The notes: a model not told the origin generated them from the sequence alone. A stretch of 64,000 nt of DNA from Marinicella litoralis (GCF_002591915.1 NZ_NIHB01000006.1:1-64000); one strand, 5' to 3'. Shown: positions 9,316 to 19,016, counted from the stretch's first letter. Numbers and translations: made by a program.

Positions 9316-10682
9316 CAGTTTAATTTCACATTACAATTCAACAAGGCTGCTAAAGCCGGTCCATCTGTGACTGCATTGATTTTATCTTTTTCAATGTCGT
9401 AGGGATTTCCAGACAGTTTTCTGATTTCGAACAGCATTCTTGACCATTGGTCATTGGTGAAATCGGTTATTCCATCTGGTAGGTTGGCTTTTTTAACCAA
9501 TCGATCGAAGGTTTCTTGTATGTAATGCTTCGCTATTTTTTCATCATCTGAGGTACAAGCCAGATTGACTTTGGCGATGACTTCATTGCTGATTTTCTCA
9601 ACTTTTGTTTTTTTGTTTGATGTTTCAACTTGGGTTTGGTATTCATCAATAGCAGCTGACATTTTAGTGTCGAAGCTATTGTTGTTCACTGCTTGTTCCA
9701 TCTCTTCTTGAAACTCCAGAAATGTTTGAACAGAGTCTAGTTCCAATGCACTGAAACCACTGTTAATCTGAACTATCAAGTAGGTTTGGTCTCGGTATTC
9801 ACAGAATGAAAGGTTGTTTTTAGTTTTATCACAACTACAATCTTTATCTTTATCTTTTATGTAGATGCGACCGTGTTCAGAACAGTACCTATATGACTTC
9901 CAGTCTTGTTGGTCGAATCTGTTTTTTCTGCCATCTTCAATAATATTCTTATTGGGTTGTTGCCTCATGATGATGTAATCACCAGTTGCTACCTGGCTGT
10001 ATTTGGCTGTTTGAAACCTGCCTCCCTCCGGATGTAATACGAAGATATATTGCAATTCAATGTCGTCTTGTTCGCCACTGAGTAACTGTTCTCCCAATGC
10101 TTCTAGTGATTTCATCACAGGTGAAGCTGGGGCATAGGCTTTCGCACCCAGTGTAGCCAGTGTAGATAGCAATGCTTTGGTTTGTTGTGCTTCGCCAACA
10201 TCAAGTTCTAGAACTGTCAGCTGAATGATCAAAGGATTGCCTTTGTATGTGATGGGACCGTATATAGGTAACATGGAAAGGTTCAAAAATTGGCCTCCGG
10301 ACCTGACATCTTCTGAATAGTAAATCAGTCTCCCTTTGTTTTTTGTGGCACTGTTTCTAAAGTCGAGGACTTCACCTTGGCCTTGTTCGAAAACCCTGGC
10401 CACGATAGCTATTTCGCCGCGAACTGTATTGGTAAACAGGTAAGACAGTGTTTTCTCAAACCGCTCGGAGTAATCGGATATAAAGGCTTGTTTTAAATGG
10501 ACCGATATGGATTCATCTTTATGAATGATCCTGCTTTCCATTGAAGCATCTTGTTCATATTTTTTAATGAATGTTTGGTCGTCCTTAGCCACTCGGTAAT
10601 CCGATTCACCGATGTTTAAACTGACTTTATTAGAACAACCCAAAATGAAGATGGAAAATAAAAATACGATAATGGTTTTCAT
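9315..10682 (-). CDS. Lipoprotein of unknown function
   Basis: A 455-residue protein with a lipoprotein signal: MKTIIVFLFSIFILGC, with Cys16 as the lipid-modified residue. The residue after Cys is Ser, so outer-membrane sorting is likely by the E. coli rule. A good ribosome site (GAGGGG) precedes ATG at 10682. The mature part contains mixed alpha/beta sequence, a cysteine cluster near residues 270-295 (KDKDCSCDKTKNNLSFC) and a charged helical C-terminal third. No family recognised. It is the first gene of a two-gene unit with the phospholipase C-like gene and may serve as its chaperone, anchor or inhibitor; that is inference. Confidence 0.75.
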   Translation of the reverse strand: MKTIIVFLFSIFILGCSNKVSLNIGESDYRVAKDDQTFIKKYEQDASMESRIIHKDESISVHLKQAFISDYSERFEKTLSYLFTNTVRGEIAIVARVFEQGQGEVLDFRNSATKNKGRLIYYSEDVRSGGQFLNLSMLPIYGPITYKGNPLIIQLTVLELDVGEAQQTKALLSTLATLGAKAYAPASPVMKSLEALGEQLLSGEQDDIELQYIFVLHPEGGRFQTAKYSQVATGDYIIMRQQPNKNIIEDGRKNRFDQQDWKSYRYCSEHGRIYIKDKDKDCSCDKTKNNLSFCEYRDQTYLIVQINSGFSALELDSVQTFLEFQEEMEQAVNNNSFDTKMSAAIDEYQTQVETSNKKTKVEKISNEVIAKVNLACTSDDEKIAKHYIQETFDRLVKKANLPDGITDFTNDQWSRMLFEIRKLSGNPYDIEKDKINAVTDGPALAALLNCNVKLN

Positions 10683-11040
10683 ATGACACCCCTCATGATG
10701 AGTTTTAAACTCATTTGGTTCATGATCTTGGTTGCATATTTTCAGTCCATCAATATGGCATTTTAATCAAATAGATTTTATATCTTTCCCACGGATATAC
10801 GATATGTAACCACCCTTTGTCTATACAAAATACTACAATTAACAATATAGAACAATAAAATAATCAAATAAATGCAAATAAAAAATACCCATATTTACTG
10901 TGACTGAAAAGTGATTATGGCTTGTTGAGCTTCAATTAACCATGTAGTTAAATCATATCTTCTTTTGATTAATCAAACGTTGGAAGTGCTTCTATTTCCA
11001 GCTCTACCTTACCATTACAATTAGACTTCGACTTCGACCT

Positions 11041-11100
11041 ATGATCCAGTCACGATTCTAACAGCGCCATCCATGGCGACGACGACGAGCTCAGTCGGCT
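11041..11100. repeat. Dispersed repeat unit (GATCCAGTC...CAGTCGGCT)
   Basis: This unit reads GATCCAGTCACGATTCTAAC, then a CCATCCATGGCG core and CTCAGTCGGCT. Close relatives occur at about 17536-17600 and 17606-17670, and its tail alone at about 13163-13176 and 11281-11291. It looks like a family of non-coding intergenic repeats. Confidence 0.6.
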
Positions 11101-11135
11101 GCAATACTTGCTACAAAGCAGATCTCATAAGGTGG

Positions 11136-11248
11136 GAACACACCCCTCGATCGTGTACAGGAAGTACATGTGCAGCATTAGAATGGATGCGGTAGCTGCC
11201 CCCTCTCAAGCCAACAGTAGGGCCTCTTAAGGTAGGGGAGGAAAACAA
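11136..11248. repeat. Dispersed repeat, copy A of a 113-base unit
   Basis: This stretch matches 17349-17462 over its whole length with only scattered differences by eye. It contains ACACACCCCTCGATCGTGTA, AAGCCAACAGTAGGGCCTCTTAAGG and a terminal GGGGAGGAAA. A worn third piece (GTAGGGTCTTTTAAGGCAGG) is at about 13684-13703. Confidence 0.7.
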
Positions 11249-11428
11249 ACACACCTTCGGCTACTCAAGCTTTGGAAGTGCTCAGTCGGCCTGGTGGCTA
11301 GGTCACTGAGTACATGGTGAGAGCTGATAGGAAGAACATGGTCTGCTATATAGGCTCTTCAGCATGAATGCTTTTGCTATGCCTATCTACATCCATTAGA
11401 ATGTTTCTTTGTCAATGAGCACATCGCC

Positions 11429-13114
11429 ATGAATTCCAAGTACTTAAGTCTTTTATTACTGATGTTGTCTCCCTCGGTTTGGGCCACTAAGACGCAAGAA
11501 AAAGCGGTAGATGAAATTTTTTCTGAATGGGATAAGGCTAACATGCCGGGTGCCAGTTTGGGTGTGTTTCAAAATGGGAAAATCATCTATGCCAGAGGTT
11601 ATGGCATGGCCAATTTAGAGTATGACATACCCAATGACGCCAATTCTGTATTTCGAATCGGTTCCACCTCTAAGCAATTTACTGCTGCCTGTATAGTGTT
11701 ATTGGCGGAACAAGGTAAGCTGAAATTAACGGATTCACTGCACTCTTTTTTCCCAGCGTTCCCAGACTATGCAAAAGAAATCACAGTCAGGCATTTGTTA
11801 AACCACACCAGTGGTGTCAGAGATTACCTGACGCTGTCATTCTTGAAGGGTTTGACGGATGAAGATTATTACGAAGACAAAGATGTGATGCAATGGTTGA
11901 CCAATCAAACTGCATTGAATTTCGCTCCTGGTGAGGAATATATTTACAGCAATTCTGGTTATTGGTTGTTGGGCCAAATTGTTAAACAAGTGACCCAGAT
12001 GGATATGGCGGAATTTGCCGCCAAAGAACTGTTTGAACCATTGGGGATGTACCACACACATTTTCATAACAACCACAAAGCCATCGTAAAAAACCGTGCA
12101 TCAGGTTATGCGCCAAAAGAAGCAGGGGGTTATCAAATCAGCATGACCACGCTGAACATGATTGGCGATGGTGGCATATTCACTACCATCAGTGACATCA
12201 AAAAATGGGATGATGCCTTTTATAACAGCGAAGTACTGAGTAAAAAGTTTTGGCAAGCTATGATTACTCAGGGCAAGTTAAACAATGGCAAACAAATTGA
12301 GTATGCTTCAGGTTTAATTATCGAGCCGTATAAGGGTCTGAATGCCATCAGTCATGGCGGCGCATTTGTTGGTTTCAGAGCTGAGTTGTTACGCTTCCCT
12401 GATCAAAAGTTCACCGTTGCGGTGTTCGCCAATCGCAGCGATGCCAACCCAACATCAATGGCTTTTAAAGTGGCAGAAGTGTTCCTGGAAGAAGAATTTA
12501 AAACAGCGGCTCAAGTCAAAGACAGTTCTGAGTCCAATGCGGATATTGCTGGAAACGATGAAGCAGCAACACAATTGGCTGCTGTGCCTTTAGAACAATT
12601 GACGGGTGAATACCAGTTAAATCCTGGCATTCAATTAACAGTAAGCATTCAAAGTGGCACATTGCATGGCTATCAGATTTGGAATCAAAAAGAGTATGAT
12701 TTTGAACCCATAGAAAATGCAGTCAATACATTCAAGATTGTGGGTGATGATACCTTCTCCTTTGAGTTTGATGATTTTGAGAATAATCAAGCGCAAGTCA
12801 TTAACTTGAGTCGGAATGGCAGCATGTCGGCTTGGAATAGGGTGGACATTGTTGATACCAGTGGTGTTGAATTGTCTGGTTTTGTTGGTGATTATTACAG
12901 CAAGGAATTGGATGTGGTATATCAAGTCACCTTTAAAGATGATGCCCTTTTCATTCAAGTTGATAACAATGCGCCAGAAGCATTGGCTGTTTTAGCCATT
13001 GATCAATTGTCCTATGATGGTATTGTCTTGGACTTCGTAAGGCAAGAGGGCGTTATTACAGGTTTCATCATGTCAGCAGGTCGAGTTAAAAATCTGGTTT
13101 TTGGTAAACAATGA
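11429..13114 (+). CDS. Secreted serine hydrolase with C-terminal extension
   Basis: A second serine beta-lactamase-fold hydrolase, 561 residues, not a close copy of the first. The signal peptide spans residues 1-19 (ending VWA). The nucleophile motif STSK is at residues 79-82, YSN at 173-175 and HGG near residue 310, so all three active-site motifs of the class C/DD-peptidase fold are present. Residues about 360-561 add a beta-rich domain of the type seen in DUF3471-like serine hydrolases, perhaps for substrate binding. The gene stands alone, flanked on both sides by dispersed repeats, with only a weak ribosome site. Substrate unknown. Confidence 0.85.
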   Translation: MNSKYLSLLLLMLSPSVWATKTQEKAVDEIFSEWDKANMPGASLGVFQNGKIIYARGYGMANLEYDIPNDANSVFRIGSTSKQFTAACIVLLAEQGKLKLTDSLHSFFPAFPDYAKEITVRHLLNHTSGVRDYLTLSFLKGLTDEDYYEDKDVMQWLTNQTALNFAPGEEYIYSNSGYWLLGQIVKQVTQMDMAEFAAKELFEPLGMYHTHFHNNHKAIVKNRASGYAPKEAGGYQISMTTLNMIGDGGIFTTISDIKKWDDAFYNSEVLSKKFWQAMITQGKLNNGKQIEYASGLIIEPYKGLNAISHGGAFVGFRAELLRFPDQKFTVAVFANRSDANPTSMAFKVAEVFLEEEFKTAAQVKDSSESNADIAGNDEAATQLAAVPLEQLTGEYQLNPGIQLTVSIQSGTLHGYQIWNQKEYDFEPIENAVNTFKIVGDDTFSFEFDDFENNQAQVINLSRNGSMSAWNRVDIVDTSGVELSGFVGDYYSKELDVVYQVTFKDDALFIQVDNNAPEALAVLAIDQLSYDGIVLDFVRQEGVITGFIMSAGRVKNLVFGKQ

Positions 13115-13255
13115 ATCATTGAAGCCAGAAGATTTACTACCAACGGAAGGTGCCTAAGCTTCGACGAGCTCAGTCGGCTTGGTATGGAGTTTGGATCTGT
13201 GATTGGGCTTGATGTGGGTATTTATGGAATTGCGTGAGCTGGTGAAAGGGTTCAA

Positions 13256-13495
13256 TCAAAACATCATTTCGTCATCTGGCATGTGTTCTTTGACCAGTTG
13301 GTTCACCAGTTCTAGGATCATTTGTCGTGCGGGTTTGAAAAATTCAGCTTGGTCAGGGAAGGTTTTGGATCTGATGGCGTAGATTTGGTTCCACTTTTCG
13401 AGGATTCTGAGTTTATCTTCAAAGCACAGCTCTTGGTCCTCCATCACTTGAGTAGGGGAAGTGTAACTCTCGACTATCATGACATCTTGTATCAT
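13256..13495 (-). CDS. Small hypothetical protein, 79 residues
   Basis: An acidic, helical, soluble protein with no signal peptide, no membrane segment and no cysteine pair. It has the even charge pattern and stop-free reading of a real gene (ELCFEDKLRILEKWNQIYAI), and starts with ATG at 13495 behind a moderate GAG-type site. I do not recognise a family. It is convergent with the preceding hydrolase and divergent from the following aminotransferase, so no operon helps. Confidence 0.55.
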   Translation of the reverse strand: MIQDVMIVESYTSPTQVMEDQELCFEDKLRILEKWNQIYAIRSKTFPDQAEFFKPARQMILELVNQLVKEHMPDDEMMF

Positions 13496-13795
13496 TTTAG
13501 TTCAAACTCATACTGATATGATTGATTATGTCTCCTGTCCATTAACTGAAATTTTACCAAGACAGCGAGTGATATCAAAGGTCTGAGGGACATTTATTTG
13601 TATTTATTTAAGGTTTCCAGTGTTTTTTTGTCTTTTTGTGGCTGGATTCAATCATAAGATTCGATTGGCTTAGTTGCCAAGAGTAGGGTCTTTTAAGGCA
13701 GGGAAGGAAAAAAGGCACATTTGGTATTTTCTGCCACGGTTATTGATGAAGTCCTTTAAAATAGGTGGTTTATTCATGTAAACAACAGGAAGGTT

Positions 13796-14980
13796 ATGGT
13801 GGAATCATCTTTTCAATCCAAGCTGCCTCATTTGGGGACCAGTATTTTTACTGAAATGTCGCTGATGGCGAATCAGTTTCAGGCGATTAATTTGTCTCAG
13901 GGTTTTCCTGAGTTTGATACCCCAGCGTTTCTTAAGTCTGCCATCAAACAAGTCATTGATGAGGGTAAGAATCAGTATTGTCCTTCGGCTGGTTTGCCTG
14001 AGTTGTTACAGCAGATTGGGGATTTGGTACAGCGCTGCTATATCAAGGATGCAGCGAGAAAATTGGATGCTTTGAATACCATTACGGTGACTTCGGGTGC
14101 CACCGAGGCCTTGATGGTGGCTATTCAGACTTTGGTGCGTCCGGGCGATGAGGTGATTGTGTTTGATCCGGCTTATGATGCTTATGAACCGGCGGTTGAA
14201 CTGGCCGGTGGGCGATGTCGCCACATTGCGATGAATGCACCAGATTATGCGATTGATTGGTCTTTGGTGAAGCAGGCGATTAATGACAAGACCCGGGCAA
14301 TCGTGATCAACAGCCCACACAATCCGACGGGTACTTTGTTGGGTCAAAGTGATTTACTGGCCTTACAGCAGATGGTCTTGGAACATGAGTTGTATGTCAT
14401 CAGTGATGAAGTTTATGAGCACATGACTTTTGATGGTCAAGCTCATGAGAGTGTGTTGGCCTATCCTGAGTTGTTTCAGCGTTCCTTTGTGATTTCAAGT
14501 TTTGGTAAAACCTTTCATTGCACTGGCTGGAAGTTGGGTTACTGTGTGGCGCCTGAGGCTTTAACGACCGAGTTCAGAAAAATTCATCAATACGTGACCT
14601 TTTGTTCATTCACACCGGCACAATTTGCAGTGGCTTCGATGTTAAAAAATCACCCGCAGCATGTTGATGAGCTCAGTGGATTTTATCAGCAAAAAAGGGA
14701 TGTGTTGGTTGCGGCTTTAGCCGATTCTCGTTTTAAAGTGTTGCCTTCAAAAGGTACGTACTTTCTGTTGTTGGATTATTCTGCAATTTCGGACTTGGAT
14801 GATGTGGCGTTTTGTCATTGGCTCACTCAGGACATTGGTGTGGCGGCCATTCCACTCAGCCCGTTCTATCAGGCGGAAATCCTTGAGGTGTATCACCAAA
14901 AGCACAAAGTGGTGCGTTTGTGTTTTGCGAAGAATGATGCCACTTTGTTAAAAGCGGCGGAAATACTGTGTCAGCTATGA
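13796..14980 (+). CDS. ybdL: PLP-dependent methionine aminotransferase, YbdL-like
   Basis: A fold-type I aminotransferase of 394 residues close to E. coli YbdL and glutamine transaminase K, which move the amino group of methionine, glutamine or aromatic amino acids to 2-oxo acids in the cytoplasm. Seen: the N-terminal INLSQGFPEFDTP segment, NSPHNPTGT in the middle, and the PLP lysine in SSFGKTFHCTGWKLGY near residue 240. ATG at 13796 follows AGGAAGG. The stop overlaps the start of a nitrilase-like gene by four bases (ATGA), the partnership expected for transaminase plus omega-amidase, which removes the 2-oxoglutaramate or 2-oxosuccinamate produced. Confidence 0.88.
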   Translation: MVESSFQSKLPHLGTSIFTEMSLMANQFQAINLSQGFPEFDTPAFLKSAIKQVIDEGKNQYCPSAGLPELLQQIGDLVQRCYIKDAARKLDALNTITVTSGATEALMVAIQTLVRPGDEVIVFDPAYDAYEPAVELAGGRCRHIAMNAPDYAIDWSLVKQAINDKTRAIVINSPHNPTGTLLGQSDLLALQQMVLEHELYVISDEVYEHMTFDGQAHESVLAYPELFQRSFVISSFGKTFHCTGWKLGYCVAPEALTTEFRKIHQYVTFCSFTPAQFAVASMLKNHPQHVDELSGFYQQKRDVLVAALADSRFKVLPSKGTYFLLLDYSAISDLDDVAFCHWLTQDIGVAAIPLSPFYQAEILEVYHQKHKVVRLCFAKNDATLLKAAEILCQL

Positions 14981-15783
14981 ATCAAGCCAAATCCAAAACA
15001 ACACTTCATGTTGCAGCCGTGCAATATGACATCCAATGGTTGGATAAACCTGCTAATTTGACCACTTTGGAAGCCCTGATTCGTGGCTTTCATCATGAGA
15101 ATGATGCAGTTGACTTGATGCTATTGCCTGAGACATTCTCTAGCGGATTTTGTATCGAAGACAATGCTGTTAAGGAGCCGGAGGATGGGGGTGATGTGCT
15201 TATTTGGTTACAAGGGATGGCCGCAGCATTTAACTGTGTGGTGGCTGGAACGGTGTTCGTTCAGCAGGGTGGCAAGAAAGCGAATCGATTTTATTGGGTC
15301 AGGCCTGATGGTTCGGTTGAGTATTATGACAAGCGTCATTTGTTTCGTCTGGGCAATGAAGGCGATTTTGTGTCTCAAGGCAAGGCAAGAAAAGTACTCG
15401 AAATCAATGGTATACGAATACTTCCACAAGTCTGCTATGACCTGCGTTTCCCAGTCTGGTCGAGGAATCGGCAGGACTATGATGTGTTGGTGAATGTGGC
15501 CAATTGGCCGGCTGCCAGACGCAACGTGTGGGACACTTTACTGCAAGCCCGTGCGATGGAAAACCAGGTGTTTGTGGTGGGTGTGAATCGCGTCGGGGAT
15601 GACGGTAAAGGCGTGGCGCATTCGGGTGGCACTTGTGTGCTTGATTTTGTGGGAACGCCCTTGGTAGCAGCTGAGGATAATCGCCAGCAAGTGATTCGTG
15701 CTGAGCTGGATTTTTCTGCCTTGGAGCGTTTTAAAACTGATTTTCCGGCTTATTTGGATGCGGATGATTTTGAGCTTGCTTAG
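14977..15783 (+). CDS. yafV: Omega-amidase, YafV-like nitrilase
   Basis: A carbon-nitrogen hydrolase of 268 residues that hydrolyses 2-oxoglutaramate-type amides. The catalytic triad of the nitrilase superfamily is visible: Glu in LLPETFSSGF, Lys in YYDKRHLF and Cys in LPQVCYDLRFP. ATG at 14977 overlaps the aminotransferase stop (ATGA); a GTG three codons earlier is also possible. The tight coupling with the YbdL-like gene supports the glutamine transaminase/omega-amidase route. It is separate in sequence from the beta-ureidopropionase later in the window. Confidence 0.88.
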   Translation: MNQAKSKTTLHVAAVQYDIQWLDKPANLTTLEALIRGFHHENDAVDLMLLPETFSSGFCIEDNAVKEPEDGGDVLIWLQGMAAAFNCVVAGTVFVQQGGKKANRFYWVRPDGSVEYYDKRHLFRLGNEGDFVSQGKARKVLEINGIRILPQVCYDLRFPVWSRNRQDYDVLVNVANWPAARRNVWDTLLQARAMENQVFVVGVNRVGDDGKGVAHSGGTCVLDFVGTPLVAAEDNRQQVIRAELDFSALERFKTDFPAYLDADDFELA

Positions 15784-15905
15784 TGGTTCTGGGGAGATGA
15801 GGATCTTTAATAAATTAACCAGACATGGGTGAAGTCATTGCATGAATCTCGTGGCTTGTGGGTTTCATGATAAACTTTTGAAACCAATCAATAGGTAAGC
15901 TCGCA

Positions 15906-17267
15906 ATGAAAATTAAAGAACAATTATTGACACTCATGCTATCAGTCATTTTGCAATTCATTTTGACGACAGCTGATGCCAATGAGGGACCAACTGTACT
16001 CGCTTTTGAGGATCATGGTTATGTGAATCCTTTTACTGGAGGCGTGGCATGGGAAACCAGCAATCATGCGGATGTACTGTCGATGGAATGGGCCTTTATT
16101 GGGCTGAGTGAAGTACTGCCGCTTTGTTCGGGTGGTTTCGACTGGACATCGGTTGATGATTTTCTTGCCACCGTAGATGCCCGAGGACACCAAGGCATAC
16201 TTCGTCCAATTGTGTTTGGACCAGGTTATGGTGATGAAAATTATGCTCCCAGCGACCTTTTGGTTAATGCCTTTGTTTATGAATCAACTACATTCGATAA
16301 CCCCGCTTGGAATGAAGCCAGTGTTCAGTCCTGTATTTTGAAATTTATCGATGCCTTCGCCCTGCAATATAAGAATGACCAACGAGTGGCATATATTCAA
16401 ATGGGTCTGGTTGGGCTGTGGGGTGAACATCACCTTGATGGCGGGCCTTATAATCTTGCCAACTTTCCATCTTTTGCTTTTCAGAAGACCATGATCAACC
16501 ACTTTATTGATGGTTTTGGTCACTTTTCAACGGACCTTTTGACGGCATTGTCACTTGATTCGGCACAGGACCATGGGTTTTTCAGCTCGGCCGACACTTC
16601 GCTGGACAATCTGCGCTTTGGTTTTTTTGATGACAGCTTGCTTACAGCCAATCACGCGGCCGGCGACAATTGGCGGCAGGATGTTGCTCCAGCTGCGCAG
16701 CTGGCGCTGCATAGACAACATGGGTGGGGTGGAGAGGCCTATTGGTCAGGGTGCAACAGCAACGGCTCGTGGACAACCCCGCCGAATGATTGTGGCAATG
16801 GTGAAACCCTCAGTGACCAAGCTGAGCGCATCGGTTTGAATTATATGTTGGGTTCGCCCGCATTTGACGATAACAGCATCTCTTCTGCAACCTTACTTGC
16901 GGCTTCGCAGATGATGGGTTACAAATTCACCGCTACAGCCGCAACCAGGTTGGACGCCAATACCATCCATGTCACTGTCGAGAACACGGGTGCTGCTTTT
17001 TGTCCTTACATGGTTGAGGTATGCACAATAGAAGGCTGCGGTGGAGACCTTTCGACCCTCAGTCCTGGGTCCAGTAGGGTGGTTGCCGTTCCTGCTTTGG
17101 CCGCAACGTCTCAAGTGCTTTATTTTAATTCTCCACGACTTAACCCAAACAGTTCACAGAAGATTCGCTGGAGCAACGTGGGTGCCGATGATGAGGCAGC
17201 TACATTGACTGTTACGGTTGATGCGGCTGGTCTTATCTTTGCAGATGGCTTTGAATCGATTCCTTAG
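15906..17267 (+). CDS. Exported DUF4832-type protein with C-terminal GFE motif
   Basis: A 453-residue exported protein with signal peptide residues 1-25 (ending ADA). It resembles DUF4832 proteins, a glycoside-hydrolase-like TIM-barrel group of unproven activity: seen are ILRPIVFGPGY and the VAYIQMGLVGLWGEHH segment, where this family typically has G-x-W-G-E-W/H with a candidate catalytic Glu. Residues about 345-435 form a small beta domain with paired cysteines. The chain ends GLIFADGFESIP, sharing the IFxxGFE motif found on two other exported proteins here. It starts at ATG 15906. No operon partner; a repeat-filled gap follows. Confidence 0.7.
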   Translation: MKIKEQLLTLMLSVILQFILTTADANEGPTVLAFEDHGYVNPFTGGVAWETSNHADVLSMEWAFIGLSEVLPLCSGGFDWTSVDDFLATVDARGHQGILRPIVFGPGYGDENYAPSDLLVNAFVYESTTFDNPAWNEASVQSCILKFIDAFALQYKNDQRVAYIQMGLVGLWGEHHLDGGPYNLANFPSFAFQKTMINHFIDGFGHFSTDLLTALSLDSAQDHGFFSSADTSLDNLRFGFFDDSLLTANHAAGDNWRQDVAPAAQLALHRQHGWGGEAYWSGCNSNGSWTTPPNDCGNGETLSDQAERIGLNYMLGSPAFDDNSISSATLLAASQMMGYKFTATAATRLDANTIHVTVENTGAAFCPYMVEVCTIEGCGGDLSTLSPGSSRVVAVPALAATSQVLYFNSPRLNPNSSQKIRWSNVGADDEAATLTVTVDAAGLIFADGFESIP

Positions 17268-17348
17268 CTTATTAACTAACGGTCAGAAGGATTCGGCTTG
17301 ATGAATGTGTAACACACCCCTCGATCCCCTCTCAAGAGGGGAGGAAAG

Positions 17349-17462
17349 GAACACACCCCTCGATCGTGTACAGGAAGTACCTGTGCAGCATTAGAAAGGA
17401 TGCGGAAGCTGCCCCTCTCAAGCCAACAGTAGGGCCTCTTAAGGCAGGGGAGGAAAGGAACA
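17349..17462. repeat. Dispersed repeat, copy B of the 113-base unit
   Basis: Matches 11136-11248 almost throughout, in the same orientation. It is directly preceded by a partial copy of its own first 20 bases and by the CCCCTCT/AGAGGGG hairpin. Confidence 0.7.
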
Positions 17463-17535
17463 CTACTTCACTCACTTTGGCTTTGGTAGCGCCTCTTTTT
17501 CCTTTGCGGCCTTTCCAACGTTGGGAGATCCTTCG

Positions 17536-17680
17536 ATCTCTGATCCAGTCTCGATTCTAGCACCACCATCCTTGGTGGCGTCGACTACGCTCAGGATGAC
17601 ACTTCGACTTTTGATCAAGTCTCGATTCTAACACCACCATCCTTGGCGTCTTCGATTGTGCTCAGTCGGCTTGGGTGGTA
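17536..17680. repeat. Two tandem copies of the GATCCAGTC unit
   Basis: Copies begin at about 17536 and 17606 and share TCGATTCTA, CACCACCATCCTTGG and a CTCAG tail; the first ends in CTCAGGATGAC, the second in CTCAGTCGGCTTGG. Related to 11041-11100. Confidence 0.6.
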
Positions 17681-17891
17681 GATTGAGCCTATCGCAAGTA
17701 GTGGCAGGTAAGGGGAAGTGTCAGTAGGTGTTTCATTTATTTTGTATATTTTGGCACATTGTAATATGGCTTTTTCTTTGCTTTAATAACAGTCAGTATT
17801 TTCAGTAGGGATTGCTGCAAAAATGTGGTTTGGGATGACTGAGGTTGAGAAATAATGTGGTCTTAAGAAGGTCTGTTTTGGGAGTGGTTGA

Positions 17892-19016
17892 ATGAGTAAC
17901 ATGAAGTTTAAAGCAATGGTCGGTTTCTGTTTGATGGGATTGATGGGTGATTTTGCCTTTGCAGCACAACATGAGACCAAGCCTGAACTGGATGAGCTGA
18001 GTTGGGATCAGCAGTTTCAGTTACATTTATTAAACAGTGATGATTCTGATTTACAGGCGTTTGGGCTTTTACAATTATCATCCGTTCTTACAGCACCTAT
18101 GGCTGATGAGCGGGTGGTTAAACAAGTTAAAAAAGCCATCAAATCACTCTCTGAACGAGGCGATTTAAGTTCACAAGCCCTGTTTATTATGACCAATGTT
18201 TGTCACAGTCAATTGGAACCTGGCGTTTGTGATCAGTCTTATTTTATAGCCAAACAATTACAAGATTATCCAGATGACATGGCTGTCTATTTATCACCAC
18301 TGAACCAAGCTTTTCAGCTTGAAATTGAAGGTGAAGTTTTTGACTTGGTTAAGCAAATGGCCGCGACGCCATATCTCAGTAATCACTCTCATTATAGTCA
18401 AGCCTATGAAGATGCGTTACACAGTTACTTTAAACAGCATCCATTCTCTGATTCAATGATTGATGAGGCATTGGTGGAACATTTGAATTGGTTTCATCGT
18501 GACGATGAAATCAGTGAAGAATTGCTTGAAGGGTTGCGTCAAAACATGCCAGAAAATATATTATTGATAAAAATGATAGTCAGCGAGTTGTCGATGCCAA
18601 TTTTACCCTACAAGGGCTTGATGGATGCTTGTCGAACCTATGATGAATTAAGCGAGGAATGTTTAACCATAGCCGATAAATTAACTTCTTTATCCAAAGA
18701 TTACATTGGAATCATCATCGGTTTGGCCATACCTGAGCAGATGTATGAAGCACAGGGGTTGATACAAAAACACCAAGAGGCTTTGTTCAACAAGGAGCAA
18801 AAGAAGGCCGAAGTGGCGTGTTTGGGGAAACTGGTCAATGTTTCAGATATTTTTGGTGAAAACCGCAGTGACATGTCAGAACGGTTCAAAGTAACACGGC
18901 AAGCGGGTGAGCGAGCTGGAATGATTCACCATGCCAATTTATTGTATCAACGTGCGCTTTTACAAGACGCAGAACAGGCCGAAGCCATGAACCCAGAGCA
19001 TTGTTTGGTTGAGTGA
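17892..19016 (+). CDS. Exported helical protein of unknown function
   Basis: A 374-residue protein, ATG at 17892 behind a GGGAG-like site. Residues 1-24 form a signal peptide ending FAFAA. The rest is almost entirely helical, acidic, with several leucine-rich helix pairs that suggest a TPR- or HEAT-like solenoid, and a few cysteines (NVCHSQ, PGVCDQ, MDACRTYDELSEECL) that may pair in the periplasm. No catalytic motif seen and no family recognised. It is monocistronic. Confidence 0.7.
   Translation: MSNMKFKAMVGFCLMGLMGDFAFAAQHETKPELDELSWDQQFQLHLLNSDDSDLQAFGLLQLSSVLTAPMADERVVKQVKKAIKSLSERGDLSSQALFIMTNVCHSQLEPGVCDQSYFIAKQLQDYPDDMAVYLSPLNQAFQLEIEGEVFDLVKQMAATPYLSNHSHYSQAYEDALHSYFKQHPFSDSMIDEALVEHLNWFHRDDEISEELLEGLRQNMPENILLIKMIVSELSMPILPYKGLMDACRTYDELSEECLTIADKLTSLSKDYIGIIIGLAIPEQMYEAQGLIQKHQEALFNKEQKKAEVACLGKLVNVSDIFGENRSDMSERFKVTRQAGERAGMIHHANLLYQRALLQDAEQAEAMNPEHCLVE

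Larger units (their letters stand above)
10683..11428. other. Long intergenic region with repeats
   Basis: The first half (to about 11000) is AT-rich and should hold the promoter of the minus-strand lipoprotein gene; it also has the perfect 14-base palindrome TTTGATTAATCAAA at 10964-10977. The second half is richer in GC and consists of dispersed repeat units shared with 13137-13180 and 17290-17680. No open frame here looks like a gene. Confidence 0.6.
17268..17891. other. Repeat-filled intergenic region
   Basis: No gene is supported. It holds a perfect hairpin CCCCTCT-CA-AGAGGGG at 17326-17341, a doubled GGAACACACCCCTCGATC-like phrase, copy B of the 113-base repeat and two tandem copies of the GATCCAGTC/CACCACCATCCTTGG unit. 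The last 180 bases are AT-rich and probably carry the promoter of the next gene. Confidence 0.6.

Noticed and set aside
17366-17560. Plus-strand open frame of 64 codons
   Set aside because: It is the translation of dispersed repeat units, repeated elsewhere without a conserved frame.
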